In this document: positions 43,037 to 52,283 of the stretch, one piece after another
How the letters are laid out: each line of letters starts with the position of its first letter
How positions within the stretch are numbered: the stretch's first letter is position 1
NCBI GenBank assembly: GCA_029838195.1
Contig: JALGVJ010000014.1
Coordinates: forward strand, 32,796 to 96,795
From: Promethearchaeota archaeon
GTDB lineage: Archaea > Asgardarchaeota > Lokiarchaeia > Sigyniarchaeales > SOKP01
Direction of reading: 5' to 3'
DNA: 64,000 nt
Notes under the pieces: generated by a model
Seen by the model: the letters and a program-made list of their open reading frames with translations, nothing else
Databases searched by the model: none
What the model was told of the DNA's origin: nothing
Position numbers and translations under genes: made by a program

Positions 43037-44081
43037 TACTTAATTTAGACCTTTTAGATCTCAGATTATCTTCTCTGATCGTACTCAATAAATCTTGTCG
43101 ATTGACATGAATAGCCGTGCCACCCACGAGTTTAAGAGATTCATAAAACATATCATAAGTCAAGAGTCCCGTGTGAAATGCTTTAAATAAAGCGACTTTA
43201 ATACCTCTTTCAATATCAGAGCCCGAATAGCCTATAGTCAATTTTAATAGACCATCCTCGGCGTATCTTTTTTCAAATTCTTTCCATAGTAAATTATCCT
43301 CGAATTCAGAAATCTCATGTCCTAATTTTTTCGTTAAATCTTTTGAAATTTTTTCGATTTTCTCATGTTCTTCATTTAATCGTAAATAAATTGTTTCATC
43401 AATTCCGATTTTCATGTTTTTTAATTTATTTAAAAAGGATTCAATAATCTTTTTTCTTAATGTATAATTTGGAAAATCAAATTTTAGGTGAAATGTAAAG
43501 CGTCTCCAAATTGCCGAATCTAATTGGTTTTGATGGTTTGTTGCGCCAAAAATTGCCAATGGGATTCCCTCATAATTAATCCGATCAATTACCTGTAAAA
43601 AAGAGATCACTGCTCGTTTTATTTCTCCAACCTCGTGAATGTTTGATCTTTCAGACCCGATGGCATCAATCTCATCAAAAAACAAAACAAAGGCACCATT
43701 TTCTTTAGCAATTTCAGAAGCTAATTCCACTGCGTTTCTAATATTTTTTATAGTATCTCCTAATAATGGAGAGACCAATCTATCTGATTCAATCACGCAA
43801 ATGGGGATGTTATATTTTTTCGAGAATGCTCTTGTTAAGGAAGTTTTACCCGTTCCCGGGGGACCATAGAGCAAAACTGTAAAATTTGGAATAAGATTAC
43901 TCTTTTTAAATTGTTCGGAAATTTCCTCATATTTTTTTAAAGCTTTAAAAAAATCTTCTAATCTATCTTTCTTGCTTTCATTACCCAAAATATCATCAAT
44001 GGATTCTTTTATTTCTGAGGGTAAATAAACTGCACCATATTTTCCAAGACGTTCTTTTATCTCATCATCCGAGAATGTCAT
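43014..44081 (-). CDS. AAA+ ATPase
   Basis: The 355-residue protein is a single AAA+ module: Walker A YGPPGTGKTS near residue 72, a pore-type loop region, Walker B VLFFDEID near residue 130, sensor-1 GATNH near residue 178 and an Arg finger in WRRF near residue 190. The C-terminal helical lid has IGYSGSDIERGI. Sequence style resembles Cdc48/Vps4-type or the stand-alone AAA ATPases that partner with other gene products. It is the catalytic engine of the operon at 39782-48666. Target unknown. Confidence 0.8.
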   Translation of the reverse strand: MTFSDDEIKERLGKYGAVYLPSEIKESIDDILGNESKKDRLEDFFKALKKYEEISEQFKKSNLIPNFTVLLYGPPGTGKTSLTRAFSKKYNIPICVIESDRLVSPLLGDTIKNIRNAVELASEIAKENGAFVLFFDEIDAIGSERSNIHEVGEIKRAVISFLQVIDRINYEGIPLAIFGATNHQNQLDSAIWRRFTFHLKFDFPNYTLRKKIIESFLNKLKNMKIGIDETIYLRLNEEHEKIEKISKDLTKKLGHEISEFEDNLLWKEFEKRYAEDGLLKLTIGYSGSDIERGIKVALFKAFHTGLLTYDMFYESLKLVGGTAIHVNRQDLLSTIREDNLRSKRSKLSIEGPPEI

Positions 44082-44118
44082 TTTATTTCATTTTTTTCTT
44101 ATTTATTTTCATGTATAA

Positions 44119-45369
44119 TTAATTTTCTAAAGTATTACAATATTCTGCTATTTCTATTATTAAATCTTTAAGGTTGTCAATTTGAGCTCCAATAAAATTA
44201 AAGATTTCTTTTCTATATTGGGGGGAATCTCGAATTTTTGTTTTATCCAAACCCAAATAATTCGGAAAACAAATTAATTTCATTAAATAAGGAAGAACTT
44301 TTTCATTTGTCTGTAAATCCTTGAAAATGGAGTAAAAAATATTTTCTTCCGATAATTTCCATTTTAAAATTCCCATGTAAATTAAAAAAGCAAAATTCAT
44401 AGTAATCCAATTGATTAATTCTTTAGAAAGAAAGCCTCTTCTAAAGGAAGCGAAAGCAAGATAATATAAAATTAAAGTTTCATTACTAAATTGAGGAATT
44501 AATCGAATGGTATTATCGGACTGTTTGAGTTCTCTTAAAAAATTGTTTGTTTTCAAAATAAGAAGAAAATCTTTCCGTGGAGCTAAAAAGATTCCATCTA
44601 CTACTTCTAAACCGAAACATTCCGCTATTTTATCAATCGCTTCTTCTTCAGCATTAGCTATGGAATCAATGAAAGGCGAAAAGACCTCATTTTTTAGGAT
44701 CATGGGAATCTCAATTTTTTCTTCACTTGAAGAATTTCCGTAGTTAGGGTCTAAATTGAATAATGACGTAATGTTATTGATGAGTTTATATACGTTCGGT
44801 GTCATTCCTGGGATCATGAAAAAATCAGGATTATCCAATTTTTCTCGATAATGAGTATGAGGCATTAACAAGTGCCTTTGACATTCATAAAATCGTGGTG
44901 CGTGTTTAAGGGCTTTTTCATAAATTTCTTGAACAGAACGTCCTCGGGGAAAAATGATTTCTTCAATAAATTTTACTAATTTGTATAAGTAGGTATTATT
45001 AAAATTTTTTTCATCGGGGTTTGTTATGTTTTGTAAAATGGTCAGAGCATCTATTGACTCTTGAAGAAAATCAATGATGTAATCTTTTATGTCAATCATG
45101 GGAATTCGTTCACGATATTTTAGAATAAAATCTTTTATGATTTCGTATACATTTGTCCTATACATCGCAGAGAATTCTGATAACGCCCTAACTTTACGTA
45201 TATTTCTTTTCTCTTCTTCTTGTCGGATTTTATCTAAAATTTCTAAATCCATTAAAAGATCCGGATCTAAATCACTTATTATTCTCCGTGTTTCTCTTAA
45301 TATGGGACGCATGTGACTGATGAATGTTAAATAACGGGGAAAGATATCATTCCACTTTTCTCTTACCAT
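44119..45369 (-). CDS. all-helical protein of the AAA operon
   Basis: The 416-residue protein is predicted all helical, without a membrane segment or catalytic motif. It has hydrophobic repeats near residues 300-345 (ILYYLAFASFRRGFLS, then WITMNFAFLIYMGILKW). It lies 37 nt upstream of the AAA ATPase. It may be a scaffold or AAA substrate. No family is recognized. Confidence 0.45.
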   Translation of the reverse strand: MVREKWNDIFPRYLTFISHMRPILRETRRIISDLDPDLLMDLEILDKIRQEEEKRNIRKVRALSEFSAMYRTNVYEIIKDFILKYRERIPMIDIKDYIIDFLQESIDALTILQNITNPDEKNFNNTYLYKLVKFIEEIIFPRGRSVQEIYEKALKHAPRFYECQRHLLMPHTHYREKLDNPDFFMIPGMTPNVYKLINNITSLFNLDPNYGNSSSEEKIEIPMILKNEVFSPFIDSIANAEEEAIDKIAECFGLEVVDGIFLAPRKDFLLILKTNNFLRELKQSDNTIRLIPQFSNETLILYYLAFASFRRGFLSKELINWITMNFAFLIYMGILKWKLSEENIFYSIFKDLQTNEKVLPYLMKLICFPNYLGLDKTKIRDSPQYRKEIFNFIGAQIDNLKDLIIEIAEYCNTLEN

Positions 45370-45405
45370 TTTTACTCCAGAATTTTTTAATTATTAGTTT
45401 ATAGA

Positions 45406-46557
45406 TCATATTTCATTTCGGGAATCGGCCCCTACAATTATTTCTGTAAATATATTCGAGATTTCTACGAAAATGGGGATCTCAACTCTACAAAGATTTC
45501 CAAGAATCCATCGATTAACATCTTTGAGGAGGAAACGTACTTGTTTATGAATTCTTTTATTAATATCTGAATCGATCACGTGAGACAACCATAAGCCCCC
45601 ACCAATTCGATAAGCGACGATTTTTATTAAAGGTTCAAAAAGAGAGGATAAAACCTGCTTTAACAACCAGGATTTTGGTATCACGCTCATGTTTTTTTCA
45701 TTAAAACTTGGATCTCGTAAAATTGGATTGGTTTCATCAACCGATAATTTTGGCATGAAACTCAATAATAAAATCAAGGCAAAAATAGCCGAAATTCCGT
45801 TAATTGTATATGTTCCTCCGATTTTATCGGGATTGTCTCTATTTATTGCCAAATTAGCCAAGAACATGCAGATGAAGACATTTCTATCGAATTCTGGGGA
45901 AACATATGCATATCCTAATTCTTCATCAATGATCATATATTTTTCTTCTAAAATTTTAAGTATCTCATCGGGAAAAGTATAAAACGTGTATACTTTTTCT
46001 TCACTCTTTCTTTTATCTTTTTTCACGACTAATTCTTTAGCCACCAACCCAAATAAATTAACTAGTTCTTCCAGTTGTTTTTTGACATAATGTCTTGGCT
46101 TATTAGGATTTCCAAACATGGCATAAAATTGATGATCCACTATATGAAAATCATTTCTACTACTGAATGCTTCCACCATCCTATCTATTACAGGCCCCTG
46201 AAAACCAGAGATGATCGCTTTAGCTTTACTGGCAATAAATCCATTTAATAATTCATTAATGATGAAATCTTGTTCATGAGTTCTAGATTTTAATACGAGC
46301 TTAAATGCTTCAGTAAAATCTCTAGTATTCGGAAAAAATGCATTTTGAATCTTTAAATCAATTGCTTCTTTAAATATTTGTCCTTGATTTCTTGGAAAAT
46401 GTGTTTTCATGGTTTCTAATCTTTGTAACAAAGCTTCTTTTGCGCCAGGGATATTTTCTACATCTCGTTTTTTTAATTCTTCAATGGCTTTATTTACCCC
46501 AACTTTGAAATCATTTAATAATTTATCCCACGTCGGATCAGTTTTTTCTCGTGCCAT
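45406..46557 (-). CDS. mostly helical protein of the AAA operon
   Basis: The 383-residue protein is mostly helical with a likely small domain around KVYTFYTFPDEILKILEEKY (residues 200-220) resembling a winged-helix wing. A hydrophobic stretch IFALILLLSFMPKL lies near residue 265 and could be buried or a short membrane segment. No catalytic motif is visible. The neighbouring genes at 44119 and 46576 are close (36 and 18 nt), so it is part of the same transcript. Confidence 0.45.
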   Translation of the reverse strand: MAREKTDPTWDKLLNDFKVGVNKAIEELKKRDVENIPGAKEALLQRLETMKTHFPRNQGQIFKEAIDLKIQNAFFPNTRDFTEAFKLVLKSRTHEQDFIINELLNGFIASKAKAIISGFQGPVIDRMVEAFSSRNDFHIVDHQFYAMFGNPNKPRHYVKKQLEELVNLFGLVAKELVVKKDKRKSEEKVYTFYTFPDEILKILEEKYMIIDEELGYAYVSPEFDRNVFICMFLANLAINRDNPDKIGGTYTINGISAIFALILLLSFMPKLSVDETNPILRDPSFNEKNMSVIPKSWLLKQVLSSLFEPLIKIVAYRIGGGLWLSHVIDSDINKRIHKQVRFLLKDVNRWILGNLCRVEIPIFVEISNIFTEIIVGADSRNEI

Positions 46558-46575
46558 TTTCCTTTTTCTCTTTTT

Positions 46576-47547
46576 TTATATTTTCCAATTCATTTCTTTA
46601 GCGATAATTTTTAATGCATCAATTAAAGGAGGTAGCAATTCTTTATTGTAGATATTCGGTGACCCCGTTCCTTTTTTCACTTGCCAGCCCATTTTTATGC
46701 CTTCTCCAATTTCCCCTCTCCCTTTTTTTAGAATTTCTCCTAGGTTGCGCGTCCACCAATAAAAACGGAGCCATTTTTTATTTGGATTTTCAACGGAATA
46801 AATTACAACTACCGCTTTCCATTCTCCCATTAACCATTTGATCGTGATTCCATTTACCGGCATGTAATAGTTTATAGGAAAGTTTGAATGAAATCGCATG
46901 TCCATATCCGCCGGATCTATATTGAAAATAGGTTGATTATATCCTTCCAAAATCACGATTTCACCGCAGTGAGGACATTCATAATGTGCCTTCATTTTTT
47001 CCATTTTCTTATTACATTTCGGGCAAGTATTATTTTCAAGAATTCGCCATTTCAGTATTTCTAATTTTTTTTCCCTTTCGAGTTGTTCTTCTGTTTTTTT
47101 CCCCCTTCTATCATATTTTCCAATAAATTTCCAGTAGGGATCATAATTTTGATCGATCTTTTTTAATGCTCCGATCAAATTTTTCAACACGTAATCTTCG
47201 TGTATTTTAATCATAGCCGCATGACGATAAAACGGTTGTTTCCACCATGATAAACGGACATACCGTTCTCCCTTTAATAAAGGATTTCTGCATGCTAATA
47301 CCCCTAGCATTCTATTTTCTGTCTTATTCACGATTACACCTGATTCTGCGATTTCATATTGCTTATTCAAGGAGGCATGTTCATGAAACCATTCACCGTC
47401 TATTAACGTGCCGGTTGAAACCTTTTCCTTTTTGCTTTCTTTTTCTACTTCTACTGTTTCGTCTTTTCTAATCTTTTTGCAATTTGGACATTGATAAATA
47501 TTTGAAACCAATAATTCCATTTCAATATTACATGCGGGGCACTTCAT
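46576..47547 (-). CDS. duplicated zinc-ribbon protein of the AAA operon
   Basis: The 323-residue protein has two similar halves. Each begins with a zinc ribbon (CPACNIEMEL and CPNCKK, then CPKCNKKMEK and CPHCGEI) followed by about 100 residues with an aromatic pair: LSWWKQPF in the first half, FYWWTRNL in the second. Each half ends in LIGALKKI or LIDALKII. The repeat implies an internal duplication. The beta-rich halves with WW could bind nucleic acid (PC4-like), which is inference. It is the second gene of the operon. Confidence 0.5.
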   Translation of the reverse strand: MKCPACNIEMELLVSNIYQCPNCKKIRKDETVEVEKESKKEKVSTGTLIDGEWFHEHASLNKQYEIAESGVIVNKTENRMLGVLACRNPLLKGERYVRLSWWKQPFYRHAAMIKIHEDYVLKNLIGALKKIDQNYDPYWKFIGKYDRRGKKTEEQLEREKKLEILKWRILENNTCPKCNKKMEKMKAHYECPHCGEIVILEGYNQPIFNIDPADMDMRFHSNFPINYYMPVNGITIKWLMGEWKAVVVIYSVENPNKKWLRFYWWTRNLGEILKKGRGEIGEGIKMGWQVKKGTGSPNIYNKELLPPLIDALKIIAKEMNWKI

Positions 47548-47574
47548 GATTAAACCATCTTTTGTTTTAAAAAG

Positions 47575-48666
47575 CTATTCATTCATTAATAATAAGCGTT
47601 CAAAATCTAAATTCAATAATTTAACTTTTTTTTTAGTTAATGATGACACGTATTTATTAATGGGTATGATTTGATTTCTAAGTTTTATGAGTTTCTCTTT
47701 AATTTTATCAATGACATCCTCTTCATTAAATGAGACCAACTCGATAAATCGTAAATAATCATATTTTTTCTTCTTCCCGGCGTAATAATTTTTTAATTGT
47801 TCAAGTTCTTCATTAATGTTTTCTACTTCTTTCCGATGTGTAATTAAATTCATTAGAGTTTCATGCCATTTTAAATATAAGGGGTCATTTTTATTTACTT
47901 TTTCAGTTTCAAATTTTTCAGAAAGTTTAATTTTTTGATCTTTTAAATATTTAATTACATCCTTATTTTCTTCTAATGCTTTAGTAATTTGCTTCATTGT
48001 TGTTTTACTTATTAAAATAGGATCAAAAATTCCTAAAAATTCATCAATTTTATTTTGAATTTCGACAACTCTTACTTGGAATCCCTCAATCGTATGCTCT
48101 ATTTTAAGGGCTTGATATACATTGCCATATTCCTCCAAAATATTATATAATTCATCCGAAAGAGTATAATCTTCTTCTTTCATTTCAAAGATGAATGGAT
48201 GTATAGTGCCTGAGGATTGACATCGAATACTTTTTAACCGAGTAATTGAAAGATTGAACATTCGCCTCGTCAAGGATTTAAACTTTTTCGAAATAAAAGA
48301 AAATAACGTATCTCCAGGAACTATAATCGTATTATTTTCTATGATGATAGGATCACAAAATCTAATTATGAAATCCTCATCTTTTTGTTCAAATTCTCTT
48401 ACAGTTCTAATATTTCTTATAAACCCTAGATCTATCGCAATCTCGATGAATTCCGGGTCCCAAAAGGTCAAAAGGTTTCCCTTATAAACTTCATCTAACA
48501 TCATTACTCTCTCATATGAATCAATAAGACGTTTATCACTGAGGTCTTTAAATAAATCATTTCTAATCACATATAAGAAAAGAATAATGTATCGCATGGA
48601 AAAATCATCCAAGATTCTAATAATGAGATCCTTATCATGTTCTAAAGATAATTCACGATGTTCCAT
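47575..48666 (-). CDS. coiled-coil protein, first gene of the AAA operon
   Basis: The 363-residue protein has a helical N-terminal domain (residues 1-130), then extended coiled coil from about residue 190 to the end, with a likely break near residue 285 (YYAGKKKKYDYL). It is encoded first in the operon, upstream of the zinc-ribbon gene. The layout resembles SMC-interacting or vesicle-tether-like coiled coils, but no motif decides this. The spacing to the divergent Elf1 gene is 221 bp. Confidence 0.45.
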   Translation of the reverse strand: MEHRELSLEHDKDLIIRILDDFSMRYIILFLYVIRNDLFKDLSDKRLIDSYERVMMLDEVYKGNLLTFWDPEFIEIAIDLGFIRNIRTVREFEQKDEDFIIRFCDPIIIENNTIIVPGDTLFSFISKKFKSLTRRMFNLSITRLKSIRCQSSGTIHPFIFEMKEEDYTLSDELYNILEEYGNVYQALKIEHTIEGFQVRVVEIQNKIDEFLGIFDPILISKTTMKQITKALEENKDVIKYLKDQKIKLSEKFETEKVNKNDPLYLKWHETLMNLITHRKEVENINEELEQLKNYYAGKKKKYDYLRFIELVSFNEEDVIDKIKEKLIKLRNQIIPINKYVSSLTKKKVKLLNLDFERLLLMNE

Positions 48667-48887
48667 AGAGATCCCAAATCTATTTCTCTTTAATAGTACA
48701 TTTAAATTGTATTAAATAAAAAAAAGCATGGAAGAAAGTGAAGCATTCCTAAAAAATTTTTGGTTTTCGTGGTGTTTTAGTAATCTGGTTAAATTTTCAT
48801 TACAAAAAATATTTTAGGTTAAATTTCTATTTATTTATTAAAGGATAATTTGAATTATTTTTATGAACAAAAAAGAAGGGTGATTTT

Positions 48888-49478
48888 ATGGGTCGAAGAA
48901 AAAGAAAACAACAGACTTACAAGAGAGTTAAACGAGTGCCTAAAATATTCACTTGTCCTAGTTGCGGGGAAAAAGCTGTTAAAGTGACAGACTTAAAAGG
49001 AGGGAAGCCTTTTGCTACGGTAAAATGTGGGAAATGTGGGCTTACTAAGGAGGTCATGGTAAATTCTATTTCAGAACCCGTAGATGCATTCGGTGATTTT
49101 ATTGATATCTATTATGCAGATCAGGAATTGATGCGATTGGAGAAACGGATAAAGAAGCTTAAAGAGGAAGGAGAATGGGGTGAATTAGCTCTTTCATATT
49201 CCATTTTATCCGATCTTTGTAGAACAAAAGCAGCTCTTTTATTAGAAGAAGAAGATGTAGATATGGAGGTAGTAAACGAGTGGAAAATGAGAGCCGAGAA
49301 ATATAAGAAACTTGAGAAAGATGCTTTATTAAATTTAGATTCTGAAGAATTAGAAAGACGCTCTTCCGTGAGAACGGATGAAGAAAGCTTATTTTCAGAA
49401 CATGAAGAGGGAGGAGGCATTCGTCGGGAGAAAAAAATTGATCAAGTATTTGATGATCCGGGTTTTCTTGAATTTTAA
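48888..49478 (+). CDS. Elf1-like transcription elongation factor with long C-terminal tail
   Basis: The 196-residue protein begins GRRKRKQQTYKRVKR and has a zinc ribbon (CPSC near residue 25, CGKC near residue 49) followed by SEPVDAFGDFIDIYY, matching eukaryotic Elf1/ELOF1 (SEPIDVYSDWID). The C-terminal 120 residues are charged helices. Elf1 travels with RNA polymerase during elongation. Homologues occur in some archaea, including Asgards. The start is ATG after GGGTGA. Confidence 0.88.
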   Translation: MGRRKRKQQTYKRVKRVPKIFTCPSCGEKAVKVTDLKGGKPFATVKCGKCGLTKEVMVNSISEPVDAFGDFIDIYYADQELMRLEKRIKKLKEEGEWGELALSYSILSDLCRTKAALLLEEEDVDMEVVNEWKMRAEKYKKLEKDALLNLDSEELERRSSVRTDEESLFSEHEEGGGIRREKKIDQVFDDPGFLEF

Positions 49479-49515
49479 AAGGTGAAAAAGAAAGTATCTT
49501 AAGAAACTTGCGATT

Positions 49516-51261
49516 TTAATCCTTTAGTAATTTTCTCTTAATTTTTGGAGGGATGTGTTCCCAAAGTGGTAATTTAACCATTAGTCGGTAAAATTGTTTC
49601 AGATTTAATCCACGTTTTTTAATGAAATAACTCCAGTTTTGGAAGGCCAATCGATTAAATAAATTCATCAAACTTATGCCAATAGGATTGTATTTAAATG
49701 CGAAAAACCTGGCGATAAAGGCACCCATTCTCTTTGATTGGGAGATGGATTCTGGGTACACCGATTCAGCAAGCGATCTATGAAAAATTTCATAAATGGA
49801 GATAATTGGAATTAAAGTGTTTAACCTTTTTTTTACTTCCTTCTCGTAATCTTCTGAATCAATTGAGAGAGAAGACAGTTCATTAATCTTTCTGGCTGCA
49901 AGGTTAAATTGACGCTCTCTAAAATATAACCACATTTTTGCCATGTGGTCCCTTAAATCTTGTAACTCCTTGATAATCGGACGAATTTCAAAAGAAATAT
50001 TATATTTTTTTTCAAAAAACGAGATGTATGCTAAGAAAATAGAATCTTTTACTTGTTTTTCTAAGAAAAAATCTGGTTCTTGATGCGCTGTTAGTAAAGC
50101 ATGAATTTTTTCATTTTTTTTAGGGTCATGAATGGTATGGGTATAAAGCGGTGAATCAAAAAGCAGGTCTTGTAAATCTTCTAGCAAACGAATGGAATGG
50201 TCAATTTGAATTATTGGAGCAAATTTTTTTGGACAAAATTCTTTTTTATATGGAATTTTTCTAATTCTGTTTAGAAATTTTATGAATCTAAATCTTAAAA
50301 TTTCAAAAAAAGAAAATTGATTTAATTCCTTATTTCGTTGGTGCTTGCAAGTAATTATTTGTTTTTTAATTAGTTTTGATACATTTAATAATTTATGAAC
50401 ATATGAGTAAAAATCCACATCATGCGTGTTGATAATTTCTTCATTGGAAATTAATTTCATTGACATTATATTTTGAGTATTTAGTAGATGAAGGCTCATG
50501 GCATGATCTCCGATCGTATAAGAAAACATGGCATTCTTCAAGGCCTCTCTAATTGAAGGAAATTTCCCTAATTTTTTTGGGCTACTAGCATAATAGCCAT
50601 GGAGGAGGGTATCAAATATTTTAAAATTTTTATCTTGATATTCCGAGAGAATAACGGCTTCGAATTCGCCTGGATGATGACGAATGATATTAAATTTGTT
50701 CCCGACAAGGCTTATTGCTTGATTTGCTTTATGACATACCGTATATACCCATTTAAAGAGGGGGTCCAATATCTCATGAACCTTAGATTCATGATGATAA
50801 AATTGAGGTGAAAATATGATAGGGAATCCAAATCCCCTTGAAGTAGAAAAAATGAATTGAAAGAGATGTCTATATTTTTCTCCCTTTAAAATTCCGGGAA
50901 ATTTAAAATGAAGAACGTATTGAGGGTAAAGTGCGTCAAATCCTAAATTCATCCAAGCTTCGAAAAGTAAAATACTATCGGGAAATCGAAAGGAATCTTT
51001 CTTGCTTGTAAATTCCTCTGTTAAAGCATCTAAAGCTAATGGAATGATGAATAACCAATCACTTTCTTCGAGGGATTTCATTCCTTCTCGAAATTTCTGC
51101 AATATTTTGGGTTTAAGTTCCTTTTGGAGGGCTCTTTTTTTCTTATAATAATCGTTCATTACTCTTAAAAGAGAGATGATTTCTAAAATTTTCCGTTGAG
51201 GATCATCCAAGACTTTTATATGCAAGGGGTTCTCTTCGGACATTTTTAGCATCCCGCCCAC
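49516..51261 (-). CDS. large protein of unknown function, 581 residues
   Basis: This predicted soluble, largely helical protein has no membrane segment or recognizable catalytic motif. Aromatic- and His-rich patches occur (PQYVLHFKFPGIL near residue 115; GYYASSPKKLG near residue 215). Its C-terminal 60 residues have the basic RLMVKLPLWEHIPPKIKRK. It converges on the Elf1 gene. It may be specific to this lineage. I cannot name a family. Confidence 0.4.
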   Translation of the reverse strand: MGGMLKMSEENPLHIKVLDDPQRKILEIISLLRVMNDYYKKKRALQKELKPKILQKFREGMKSLEESDWLFIIPLALDALTEEFTSKKDSFRFPDSILLFEAWMNLGFDALYPQYVLHFKFPGILKGEKYRHLFQFIFSTSRGFGFPIIFSPQFYHHESKVHEILDPLFKWVYTVCHKANQAISLVGNKFNIIRHHPGEFEAVILSEYQDKNFKIFDTLLHGYYASSPKKLGKFPSIREALKNAMFSYTIGDHAMSLHLLNTQNIMSMKLISNEEIINTHDVDFYSYVHKLLNVSKLIKKQIITCKHQRNKELNQFSFFEILRFRFIKFLNRIRKIPYKKEFCPKKFAPIIQIDHSIRLLEDLQDLLFDSPLYTHTIHDPKKNEKIHALLTAHQEPDFFLEKQVKDSIFLAYISFFEKKYNISFEIRPIIKELQDLRDHMAKMWLYFRERQFNLAARKINELSSLSIDSEDYEKEVKKRLNTLIPIISIYEIFHRSLAESVYPESISQSKRMGAFIARFFAFKYNPIGISLMNLFNRLAFQNWSYFIKKRGLNLKQFYRLMVKLPLWEHIPPKIKRKLLKD

Positions 51262-51529
51262 GTGTGATAATGATTTCTCAAGTTTTATCCATGATTATAA
51301 TTATTACTCGATGGACCTTATGTAATATAAATTAAAAAAACTATTAATATGAATTGGAATTTAATAAAAAGTTATTTGAAAAGAGAATTTTTCTTAGCTC
51401 GATTTTTACCAGCTTTTTATCTTCCAATATTATACATTTTATTAGTAGAGGAAGGTAATAAAAAGGAGAGATCTCTAAATTAAATAGTACTCGAGTGTAC
51501 TTAGTGCTATTAATTTTAAGGGAAGGATC

Positions 51530-51982
51530 TCATTTTTGCTGTCTTTTAGCAAATAATTCTTTAAGTTCACCCATGATTGCTCCTCTTAGACTCACCGGAT
51601 TGGTAGGGGTGGTTCTAGCAGGAGCAGGAGTGGGTCCTCTTGGAGGGGGTGGAGCTCTCATAGCGCCTCCGCCAGGAGGTCCGCCAGGAGGTCCGCCAGG
51701 AGGTCCGCCAGGGGCTCTACCCGGAGAGACACCAACTTTAGGAGCAACAACACCCGTACCCGTTGATTTTAAGGTGGAGATCTCAGAATTTAAGGAATTT
51801 ATACGCATTTCCAAATTGGAAATTCGTTTATCCACTTGAGCTAAGGATTGATCTACTAAATCCGGGATCCGTAATACAATACTCATTATTTTTTCCACGA
51901 TTTCTCCAAATGAATTTATTTTTTCCTCTATTGGGCTCTTTTTTGCTTCAGCCAAGAATCTATTGAATTCCTCAGCGCACAT
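51530..51982 (-). CDS. coiled-coil and polyproline protein
   Basis: The 150-residue protein has a helical N-terminus (residues 1-50), a coiled coil at residues 50-75 (DKRISNLEMRINSLNSEIS), a Gly-Pro-rich linker with four GGPP-type repeats and PPPPRGP (residues 85-120), and a final helix LRGAIMGELKELF near residue 132. The layout recalls the CCDC53/WASHC3 subunit and actin regulators, where polyproline can bind profilin. The last helix is distantly WH2-like. These resemblances are suggestive only. The 45-bp DNA repeat for the linker is listed separately. Confidence 0.5.
   Translation of the reverse strand: MCAEEFNRFLAEAKKSPIEEKINSFGEIVEKIMSIVLRIPDLVDQSLAQVDKRISNLEMRINSLNSEISTLKSTGTGVVAPKVGVSPGRAPGGPPGGPPGGPPGGGAMRAPPPPRGPTPAPARTTPTNPVSLRGAIMGELKELFAKRQQK
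51669..51713. repeat. 12-bp tandem repeat in the polyproline gene
   Basis: The unit CCGCCAGGAGGT occurs in tandem about 3.75 times. It encodes the (GPPG) repeat of the protein at 51530-51982. It is a GC-rich microsatellite in an AT-rich genome and may vary in copy number between strains. Confidence 0.8.
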
Positions 51983-52283
51983 GATTTAATATTCACCTTT
52001 TTATTAATTATCGTCGGTACTTTTTTTAATTATAATATAGTTTTCTATTTTAATAAATTTATTTTGATGGATAAATTTAATTATTTTCAATTTTTAATGG
52101 CACATTTCCTTTTTTTTCCTCATTTTTACATTTTACAAGTTTAAGGTTCAAGTATTTCACGCAAAATTAAAGAACTTCGCAAGAAATCCTTTAATATATT
52201 ATTTCATTAATTTAAAAATTCCTTGAATATACCATAAATATAAAAAAAGGCAAAAAAAAAGTTATAATAATATTGAGAGAGTA
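51983..52283. other. intergenic region without a gene
   Basis: AT-rich spacer between the coiled-coil genes at 51530 and 52284, both on the minus strand. No reading frame or structured element is visible. It must hold the promoter of the polyproline gene. Confidence 0.4.

Noticed and set aside
39782..48666. Operon identified as a Wadjet or BREX defence system
   Set aside because: No JetD/toprim, no methylase or PglZ gene; only loose resemblance in the SMC-like and winged-helix proteins.
51376..51483. Possible 35-residue membrane peptide with TTG start
   Set aside because: The upstream ATG is followed by a stop after four codons; no ribosome site.
51495..51839. Plus-strand Gly/Pro-rich frame
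   Set aside because: Antisense of the 12-bp repeat of the polyproline gene.
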